Shown here: positions 1 to 4,658 of the stretch, one piece after another
Numbering within the stretch: position 1 is the stretch's first letter
Layout: each line of letters begins with the position of its first letter
Source of the DNA: Candidatus Methanoperedens sp.
GTDB lineage: Archaea > Halobacteriota > Methanosarcinia > Methanosarcinales > Methanoperedenaceae
Assembly (NCBI GenBank): GCA_026552835.1
Contig: JAPMTY010000082.1
Span: forward strand, 1 to 7,943
Length of the DNA: 7,943 bases
Direction: 5' to 3'
The notes under the pieces: generated by a model
What the model was told of the DNA's origin: nothing
Seen by the model: the letters and a program-made list of their open reading frames with translations, nothing else
Databases searched by the model: none
Translations under genes and position numbers: made by a program

Positions 1-63
1 ATTACTTCTGCTCTCGCCTGTGCTTCCAAGATTGCAGTCATTCCTCCAGAGCGTATTATTTAA
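1..63 (+). CDS. 3' end of an unidentified gene upstream of mtrH (partial)
   Basis: Reading frame 1 is open from the window edge to a TAA at 61-63 and gives a 20-residue tail ending in IPPERII, 13 bases before the mtrH start. This short spacing suggests co-transcription with mtrH. In many methanogens the gene directly before mtrH is mtrG, whose product ends in a transmembrane helix. This tail is only moderately hydrophobic and ends in a charged segment, so I do not call it MtrG. Frame 2 is also open until a TGA at 65-67, so even the frame is a judgement based on ordinary-looking codons. The product cannot be identified from this much sequence. Confidence 0.4.
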   Translation: MTSALACASKIAVIPPERII

Positions 64-65
64 AT

Positions 66-71
66 GAGGTG
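66..71 (+). promoter_or_regulatory. Shine-Dalgarno site of mtrH
   Basis: GAGGTG lies 5 bases before the ATG at 77. It is a strong match to the anti-Shine-Dalgarno end of archaeal 16S rRNA and supports the chosen mtrH start. The same type of site (GAGGTGA, AAGGTGA) precedes two other genes in the window. Confidence 0.75.
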
Positions 72-76
72 CTAAG

Positions 77-1027
77 ATGTTCAGATTTGATAAGAAACAA
101 GAAGTATTTGATTTCGGCAAGATAAAAGTCGGCGGACAGCCGGGAGAATATCCTACAGTACTGGTCAGTACTATGTTTTACTTAAAACATAAGATTGTGA
201 CCGATGAAGACCATGGTGTTTTCGATAAAGCGGCTGCAGAGAAACTGTGGAATACACAGGAAGTGATGGGAGATACAACAGGAAATCCATATTTCAACCA
301 GCTTGTGGGTGAAACACCTGAAGCAATTAAGAAATATATCGACTGGTTCGTGGAGATCTGCGATGATGTTCCATTCCTTGTGGATTCATCTGACGGTCAT
401 GTCAGAGCCGTAGCGGCAAGGTATGCAAAGGAAATAGGCGTTGAAAAGCGCGCAATACACAACTCAATAAACGCAAGCATTGGCGCAGATGAGATAAAAG
501 CGCTCAAAGAGAGCAAACTTACCTCGGCAATCGTACTTGCATTCAATGCAACAAACCCGAGCGTTGAAGGCAAGCTTGAAATCCTTGAGAAGGGAGGAAC
601 AGGGCAGGCAAAAGGCATGCTCGATGTCGCGAAGGAAGTTGGAATCACAAGACCTCTTGTGGACGTAGCCGCAACGCCTCTCGGAGCGGGTGCGGGCGCT
701 ACAATCAGGTCGGTTCTTGCTGTAAAAGGCAAATTGGGATTGCCGGTTGGAGGAGGTTTCCATAACATGGCATCTGCATGGGACTGGATGAAGAAATACA
801 AGAAATCTGACCCTGACGCCAAGACAGAGTCATGGCCTCCAGTGGACATAGGCACAAACCTTGTTGCTCAGATAATGGGCGCGAATTTCCTGCTCTACGG
901 CCCGATAGAGAATGTCAAGAAGGTGTTCCCTGCTGTGGCAATGGTGGATATAATGCTGGGTGAAACCGCAAAAGACCTCGGTCTTAGCGTTCTTGCAGAA
1001 TCACACCCAATAAAGAAATTGGTGTAA
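77..1027 (+). CDS. mtrH: Tetrahydromethanopterin S-methyltransferase subunit H (MtrH)
   Basis: MtrH is the cytoplasmic catalytic subunit of the membrane-bound, sodium-pumping Mtr complex. It moves the methyl group between methyl-tetrahydromethanopterin and the cobamide carried by MtrA. Mtr then passes it to coenzyme M in methanogenesis, or runs in reverse in anaerobic methane oxidation. The 316 residues are about full family length. The protein has the expected N-terminus (MFRFDKKQEV), DTTGNP at 66-71, VDSSDGHVR at 102-110, FNATNPSVEGK at 156-166, DVAATPLGAGAGATIR at 196-211 and GGGFHN at 225-230, consistent with the pterin-binding TIM-barrel fold of the family. The start is set by a good ribosome binding site. 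It stands last in its transcription unit, as expected for mtr clusters, and is followed by a terminator. No oddities are visible in the protein. Confidence 0.96.
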   Translation: MFRFDKKQEVFDFGKIKVGGQPGEYPTVLVSTMFYLKHKIVTDEDHGVFDKAAAEKLWNTQEVMGDTTGNPYFNQLVGETPEAIKKYIDWFVEICDDVPFLVDSSDGHVRAVAARYAKEIGVEKRAIHNSINASIGADEIKALKESKLTSAIVLAFNATNPSVEGKLEILEKGGTGQAKGMLDVAKEVGITRPLVDVAATPLGAGAGATIRSVLAVKGKLGLPVGGGFHNMASAWDWMKKYKKSDPDAKTESWPPVDIGTNLVAQIMGANFLLYGPIENVKKVFPAVAMVDIMLGETAKDLGLSVLAESHPIKKLV

Positions 1028-1060
1028 TTTACACCGATTTTTTTCTTTTTTCTTTTTAAA
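1021..1060 (+). terminator. Hairpin and U-rich terminator after mtrH
   Basis: The last codons and stop of mtrH form a short inverted repeat, GGTGTAA (1021-1027) against TTACACC (1029-1035), which can pair over about 5 bp with a small loop. It is followed by a long T-rich tract at 1038-1057 interrupted by single Cs. Archaeal RNA polymerase terminates at U-rich tracts even without a hairpin, so the tract is the stronger evidence. It separates mtrH from the next operon. Confidence 0.65.
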
Positions 1061-1070
1061 ACGACCTCAA

Positions 1071-1090
1071 TTAACTCACGGTTAAGTTAA
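1071..1090 (+). promoter_or_regulatory. Putative operator, copy 1 (ACTCACGGT motif)
   Basis: TTAACTCACGGTTAAGTTAA contains the inverted repeat TTAACT/AGTTAA (1071-1076 and 1085-1090) around an 8-base centre. Most of it is repeated at 3661-3680 before the DUF475/TerC gene, where it is an almost perfect palindrome. Its place between the mtrH terminator and the start at 1137 suggests a transcription factor site for the downstream operon. It either sits just upstream of a TATA box at 1099-1106 or, if the AT-rich 1053-1060 is the TATA box, spans the transcription start. The regulator is unknown. Confidence 0.5.
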
Positions 1091-1098
1091 AGGAATCC

Positions 1099-1106
1099 TT
1101 TATACT
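1099..1106 (+). promoter_or_regulatory. Possible TATA box of the TPM-LemA operon
   Basis: TTTATACT resembles the archaeal TATA consensus. It lies 31-38 bases before the ATG at 1137, which would place the transcription start near 1128-1130 and leave a leader of about ten bases. An alternative TATA-like stretch, TTTTTAAA, is at 1053-1060 and would give a leader of roughly 50 bases. Confidence 0.4.
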
Positions 1107-1136
1107 GTTTGAATCCAATACGTTCAGGAATAAATT

Positions 1137-1997
1137 ATGGCGAAGTGGATACTACTGATTATCTTAATCCTGTTACTGCCCGTAGCGAGTGCAAGTTACC
1201 CGAAACTCAATGCTTTTGTCACTGATAATGCCAATATTATAGACCCTGTTTATAAGGATAAGATAACACAGCTTGCGCAGAATATTGAAAAAGAAAGCAC
1301 TGTGGATATTGCCGTAGTCACCGTAGATTCTCTTGACGGGGAACCGATAGGGATGTATGCCGTAAATCTCTTTCAGCAGGCGGGCATAGGGAAAAAGGAT
1401 AACGACAACGGTCTTTTAATCCTGGTAGCAAAACAGGAACGGGAGTACAGGTTTGAAGTGGGCTACGGGCTTGAAGGCACTGTCACGGACAGCATGAAGG
1501 TTAATATCGGGGACAGGATTATCGTGCCGAATTTCAGGAATGGTGAATACGGTAAAGGCATATACGACTCAATGGTGGTAGTCGAAGGGCTGGTCAAAGG
1601 TAATCAAGAAGTAATATCCCAGTACAGTATGCCATCGAATCCGCCCCCGCCACCTCCACCACCGTACAATCCGCAAATGAACGATCAGGGGATGCAAAAC
1701 AACTGGGGCGGTATTGTTTTCATTGTTGCAATAATATTTTTTATTATCATCCTGAGTGCAATGAATAGACCAAGATATGATGAAGAATGGAGAAGAAGGA
1801 ATCGCTATAGAGAACGACTTGTGGAGATTCCGATTGGCGGCGGCTGGAATTGGGGTTCTGGCGGCGGAGGGGGCTGGCACGGTGGGGGCGGCTTCGGAGG
1901 AGGATTTGGCGGAGGCGGGTTTTCAGGAGGAGGGGGTGGGTTTGGGGGTTTCGGCGGCGGAAGGTCGGGCGGCGGAGGATTTGGGGGTAAGTGGTAA
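1137..1997 (+). CDS. TPM-domain (YgcG-like) membrane-anchored protein with glycine-rich tail
   Basis: Not matched to a characterised gene, but the TPM domain (TLP18.3/Psb32/MOLO-1 family) is clear. Residues 1-19 are a signal peptide ending VASA. The TPM domain follows at about 22-160, with VTDNANIID (28-36), a DNDNGLLIL segment (88-96) and EVGYGLEGTVTDS (107-119). A run of eight prolines (169-176), a transmembrane helix (about 190-208), a basic segment (RPRYDEEWRRRNRYRER) and a Gly/Phe/Trp-rich tail (235-286) ending GGKW complete it. This is the usual bacterial YgcG architecture. Topology would place the TPM domain outside the cell and the basic, glycine-rich part inside. AGGAA at 1126-1130, six bases before the ATG, supports the start. 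It is the first gene of an operon with the next two. TPM proteins often neighbour LemA, and roles in membrane-protein quality control are proposed. The function here is not known. Confidence 0.85.
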   Translation: MAKWILLIILILLLPVASASYPKLNAFVTDNANIIDPVYKDKITQLAQNIEKESTVDIAVVTVDSLDGEPIGMYAVNLFQQAGIGKKDNDNGLLILVAKQEREYRFEVGYGLEGTVTDSMKVNIGDRIIVPNFRNGEYGKGIYDSMVVVEGLVKGNQEVISQYSMPSNPPPPPPPPYNPQMNDQGMQNNWGGIVFIVAIIFFIIILSAMNRPRYDEEWRRRNRYRERLVEIPIGGGWNWGSGGGGGWHGGGGFGGGFGGGGFSGGGGGFGGFGGGRSGGGGFGGKW

Positions 1998-2004
1998 AGT
2001 TTAC

Positions 2005-2011
2005 GAGGTGA
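2005..2011 (+). promoter_or_regulatory. Shine-Dalgarno site deciding the start at 2016
   Basis: GAGGTGA lies in the 18-base gap after the TPM gene stop, four bases before the ATG at 2016. It fixes that start and shows the second gene is translated from the same message. Confidence 0.7.
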
Positions 2012-2015
2012 TAAT

Positions 2016-2654
2016 ATGGAGATAGAAACGAAAATTAAAGAACTGCTCGGAGAAAATCTGGTAACGCTTGCAGAATATTATACAGGAGATGAAACAAACC
2101 TTCTTGCAATTTGCAACACCCTTGATTTTGATGAATTACAAAAACTCAAGAAGCTTAAGGAAATACCTTTCATATTTACAAAAGAAGAACTCACAGACGG
2201 GGTGGACGTATTTCCAATCGAGTTTTTAAATATCAGGCAGAATCACAGGATACATTATGGCGATGACATACTGAAGGATATAGAGATATCCAAAGAAAAC
2301 CTGCGCCACCAGCTTGAATTTGAGTTTCGTTCAAAGCTGATTCATCTTCGCAGGCAATATCTCCAATTAAAAGACAGGCATCTTGAAGCTCTCATCCTTT
2401 CAGCAGTCCCCACGCTTGTACCGATGATTGGCGGGCTGATATACCTTAAGGACTTACAATATAGCGATACGCAGGATATGTTCAAAGTTGTTTCAGGAGG
2501 TTATGGTATAGACGTGCAGGTCTTAAAAGAAATCCATGATATACGGCAGGGAAAAGCTAAACTCAGGAAAGATAAGGAGCATTATATCAGGGAACTCATC
2601 AGGGTACTTACTGCCATAGGTGAAATTGTTGACCATTTCAAGGTGACTGAATGA
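2016..2654 (+). CDS. Degenerate nucleotidyltransferase-like protein of a TPM/LemA operon
   Basis: A soluble protein of 212 residues with no signal peptide. The segment VFPIEFLNIRQNHRIHYGDD (65-84), followed by helical ENLRHQLEFEFRSKLIHLRRQYL (94-116), matches what I know of a family of minimal nucleotidyltransferase-like proteins found beside TPM and LemA genes. In those relatives the N-terminus carries the GS...D-D nucleotidyltransferase signature. Here the matching region reads LAEYYTGDETNLLAICNTLD (18-37), without a GS motif or a clear acidic pair, so activity is doubtful and a binding or regulatory role is more likely. A hydrophobic stretch at 125-143 could pack against the membrane but is probably a core helix. 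The C-terminus is helical and charged. The stop overlaps the next start (ATGA at 2651-2654), so it is translationally coupled to lemA. The family assignment rests on recalled pattern, not a search. Confidence 0.6.
   Translation: MEIETKIKELLGENLVTLAEYYTGDETNLLAICNTLDFDELQKLKKLKEIPFIFTKEELTDGVDVFPIEFLNIRQNHRIHYGDDILKDIEISKENLRHQLEFEFRSKLIHLRRQYLQLKDRHLEALILSAVPTLVPMIGGLIYLKDLQYSDTQDMFKVVSGGYGIDVQVLKEIHDIRQGKAKLRKDKEHYIRELIRVLTAIGEIVDHFKVTE
2640..2654 (+). promoter_or_regulatory. Ribosome binding site and ATGA coupling before lemA
   Basis: AAGGTGA (2640-2646) inside the end of the preceding gene is four bases before the lemA ATG at 2651. The ATG shares bases with the TGA stop at 2652-2654. This is classic translational coupling and supports the start used for lemA. 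Confidence 0.75.
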
Positions 2655-3598
2655 GTTTGAAAACATCACTTGCTGTTGTATTTGTCTTCGTATTGTTGTT
2701 TGGCGGCTGGTTCTTTGTCACATATAACGGTCTTGTGTCGGCGCAAGAAGGTGTTGATGCGCAATGGTCACAGGTAGAGAACCAGTACCAGAGGCGAGCC
2801 GATCTTATACCAAATCTTGTTGATACTGTTAAAGCCTCTGCGGCGCAGGAAGAAAAGATTTTAAATGATGTGATTAAGTATCAAAATCAATGGAATAATG
2901 CTACAACTAGCGAAGAGAAAATACAGGCTGCACAGGCTCTGGATCCTGCGTTTAAAAAGCTGGAAGATAGCTTTCCTGCTCTTCAGGCGCAACTTGAAGG
3001 CACAGAGAACCGAATTGCAGTTGAGAGGATGCGTTACAAGGATAAGGCCGAAATATATAATTCTATGATAAGGAGAATGCCCGCATCAATAATAGCTAAC
3101 ATGTTTGGTTTTAAGAGCAGGGCGTACTTCGAAGCTTCAAGAGGAGCAGAGGAGGCGCCTGTCGTGACGTTTGGTACACCTGCTGCCACGCCCACACTTG
3201 CACCCGGGACAACAACTCCTGTAGCTTCTGCAAGTGTCAACCTTTACGGTGAGAAGACGGATGTGGATATTGGGGAAGATATTATACTAAAGTTATCAGC
3301 GGTTAATCTTATTACAAAACCGGTGATGAATGTCCAGGTGATTTTAATCCCACCTTCGGGTATGTCTGTAACGTCTTCGGAATTCGCTACTTCAGGAGCA
3401 GGCCAGTTTACTACGACATATAAGCTTGACCCGGGCAGCGCAAGGGATATAGAAGTAAGGATAAAGACGAGCCAGGTAGGGGATTTTACGGTGAAAGGCA
3501 GGGTTGTATATTATTTTGGAGATAATATATCAACGGCTGAAGACCATACGCTGGAACTTCCTATTAAAGTAAGAGCTATAAAAATAATCAATGGGTAA
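2651..3598 (+). CDS. lemA: LemA family protein with extra C-terminal beta-sandwich-like domain
   Basis: LemA proteins have one N-terminal membrane helix and a helical bundle, and are thought to act at the membrane; their molecular role is unclear. The helix is at about 5-24, followed by the LemA core at 25-170. The core has YNGLVSAQEGVDAQWSQVEN, NQYQRRADLIPNLVDTVK (44-61), LEGTENRIAVERMRYKDK (115-132), YNSMIRRMPASIIANMFGFK (136-155) and AYFEA (158-162). Typical LemA proteins stop here, at about 185 residues. This one continues through a Pro/Thr/Ala linker (174-193) into about 120 residues with the alternating pattern of an Ig-like or CARDB-like domain: VNLYGEKTDVDIGEDIILKL (196-215), VMNVQVILIPPSGM, then RDIEVRIKTSQVGDFTVKGR (265-284). 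If the helix is an uncleaved anchor, core and extension lie outside the membrane, like the TPM domain of the first gene. Last gene of the operon. Confidence 0.9.
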   Translation: MSLKTSLAVVFVFVLLFGGWFFVTYNGLVSAQEGVDAQWSQVENQYQRRADLIPNLVDTVKASAAQEEKILNDVIKYQNQWNNATTSEEKIQAAQALDPAFKKLEDSFPALQAQLEGTENRIAVERMRYKDKAEIYNSMIRRMPASIIANMFGFKSRAYFEASRGAEEAPVVTFGTPAATPTLAPGTTTPVASASVNLYGEKTDVDIGEDIILKLSAVNLITKPVMNVQVILIPPSGMSVTSSEFATSGAGQFTTTYKLDPGSARDIEVRIKTSQVGDFTVKGRVVYYFGDNISTAEDHTLELPIKVRAIKIING

Positions 3599-3603
3599 AA
3601 TAA

Positions 3604-3617
3604 TCCTTATTTTTTCG
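3604..3617 (+). terminator. Weak U-rich terminator after lemA
   Basis: TTATTTTTTC lies just after the lemA stop, including six consecutive Ts at 3610-3615. There is no convincing hairpin. Because archaeal termination needs only a U tract, this is a plausible but unproven end of the operon. The imperfect TGGAA/TTCCA repeat at 3624-3648 is further downstream and separate. Confidence 0.4.
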
Positions 3618-3634
3618 CCCGAGTGGAACTTTGT

Positions 3635-3644
3635 AAAAAAATAT
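3635..3644 (+). promoter_or_regulatory. Possible TATA box of the DUF475/TerC gene
   Basis: AAAAAATATT is the most AT-rich, TATA-like stretch in the leader. A box here would put the transcription start at about 3665-3668, inside the palindrome at 3664-3676, which is the usual arrangement for a repressor operator. The match to the archaeal consensus is only fair. Confidence 0.3.
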
Positions 3645-3660
3645 TCCATGAAAATGATTA

Positions 3661-3680
3661 TTTACTCACGGTGAGTGAAA
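3661..3680 (+). promoter_or_regulatory. Putative operator, copy 2 (palindromic ACTCACGGTGAGT)
   Basis: TTTACTCACGGTGAGTGAAA contains a perfect 13-base palindrome, ACTCAC-G-GTGAGT (3664-3676), with TTT and AAA on its flanks. It shares the uninterrupted block ACTCACGGT and similar flanks with the site at 1071-1090 before the TPM-LemA operon. A further shared block, GTTTGAATC, lies at 3686-3694 here and 1107-1115 there. The symmetry is typical of a dimeric helix-turn-helix regulator. The regulator is not encoded in this window. Confidence 0.6.
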
Positions 3681-3716
3681 CGCAAGTTTGAATCAGTTAT
3701 CGGTTAAAAAGGTTCG

Positions 3717-4631
3717 GTGAACATGGACATATTCTCAATTATCCTAATTGTTATTGGTCTCATTCTGTTCGAGACCATAAGCAGCATCGATAACGCTGTG
3801 ATAAATGCCGAAGTGCTTTCCACGATGTCCATGAGAGCAAGACGGTGGTTCTTACTATACGGATTGCTTTTTGCGGTCTTTGTTGTAAGGGGAATGCTGC
3901 CCTGGCTTATTGTATGGGCAACCAATCCATCACTGGGACCGGTTGGAGCATTGACCGCCACCTTCAGTGAAGACCCGAAGATAAAAGAGATGATTGAGGA
4001 TTCTGCGCCCTTTTTACTTGTCGGTGGAGGGATTTTCCTTATTTTCCTGTTTTTCCACTGGCTGTTCATCGAAGCTAAAAACTATGGACTGCGCGGCGAG
4101 AGGTTTTTCCACCAGCACGGCGTATGGTTCTTCGCGATCGTCTCCATAATCCTGACGGTCATCGTCTGGTTTGCCCTGAAACAGCATCCGTTTATGGCAT
4201 TCGGCGCAGTTGTAGGGTCAACGGCTTTTTTCATAACCCACGGTTTTAAGCAGAATGCAGAAGAGCACGAAAAAGAACTCGTAGGCGGCACGAACATGAG
4301 CGACTGGAGCAAAATCCTGTATCTTGAGGTCATAGACGCAACATTCTCTATAGATGGCGTAGTGGGAGCGTTTGCATTCACGCTATCCGTGCCACTGATA
4401 CTGATTGGCAACGGAATCGGGGCTTTCGTAGTAAGGCAGCTGACTGTGAGTAATATCGACAATATCAAGAGGTACATTTACCTTAAAAACGGGGCAATGT
4501 ATTCCATATTTTTCCTGGGAATAACGATGGTGCTTAAAAGTTTCGGGGTCGTTGTACAGGAATGGGTGTCACCTCTGATAACGATAGGTGTAATAGGGTA
4601 TTTCTTCTATAAATCCAGACAGTGTTTATAA
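3717..4631 (+). CDS. DUF475 / TerC-superfamily integral membrane protein
   Basis: A polytopic membrane protein of about 304 residues with roughly seven to nine helices. Diagnostic motifs are FETISSIDNAVINAEVL (18-34), with the membrane-embedded acidic SSIDNA signature, LEVIDATFSIDGVVGAFAFT (203-222), carrying a second pair of acidic residues, and RYIYLKNGAMYS (252-263). Characterised TerC-superfamily members (Alx, MeeF, YkoY) export manganese or help load metal onto secreted proteins. DUF475 itself is not well characterised, so metal export is an inference. The start is uncertain. GTG at 3717 has a weak AGG four bases before it. ATG at 3723 would drop two residues but has GGTGA only two bases away. 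It appears to be a single-gene unit controlled by the palindrome at 3661-3680, the motif it shares with the TPM-LemA operon. Confidence 0.88.
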   Translation: MNMDIFSIILIVIGLILFETISSIDNAVINAEVLSTMSMRARRWFLLYGLLFAVFVVRGMLPWLIVWATNPSLGPVGALTATFSEDPKIKEMIEDSAPFLLVGGGIFLIFLFFHWLFIEAKNYGLRGERFFHQHGVWFFAIVSIILTVIVWFALKQHPFMAFGAVVGSTAFFITHGFKQNAEEHEKELVGGTNMSDWSKILYLEVIDATFSIDGVVGAFAFTLSVPLILIGNGIGAFVVRQLTVSNIDNIKRYIYLKNGAMYSIFFLGITMVLKSFGVVVQEWVSPLITIGVIGYFFYKSRQCL

Positions 4632-4633
4632 AT
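4625..4633 (+). promoter_or_regulatory. TATA box of larC
   Basis: TTTATAAAT is a near-consensus archaeal TATA box overlapping the stop codon of the DUF475 gene. Its centre is about 30 bases before the larC ATG at 4659, which predicts a transcript start a few bases before the start codon, giving a nearly leaderless message. Confidence 0.5.
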
Positions 4634-4645
4634 CCTAATAAGGAT
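4632..4645 (+). repeat. Short hairpin between the DUF475 gene and larC
   Basis: ATCCT-AATA-AGGAT is a perfect 5-bp inverted repeat with a 4-base loop, starting right after the DUF475 stop. No T-run follows, so it is not a typical terminator. It could be an operator beside the larC TATA box, or chance. Confidence 0.35.
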
Positions 4646-4658
4646 ATAGATTGGAACG

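Noticed and set aside
397..855. Long open frame on the minus strand opposite mtrH
   Set aside because: mtrH is an unmistakable conserved protein on the plus strand; the opposite frame is low-complexity, has no recognisable domain and no ribosome site, and is a shadow.
1777..2025. Open frame of 82 codons on the plus strand in a second frame of the TPM gene
   Set aside because: It arises from reading the glycine-rich GGN repeats in another frame (Ala/Glu/Gly-rich product) and runs past the stop into the next gene's start region.
3624..3648. TGGAA...TTCCA inverted repeat as an NrpR-type nitrogen operator
   Set aside because: The half-sites are separated by 15 bases, whereas the known NrpR operator has GGAA and TTCC six bases apart; no nitrogen gene follows.
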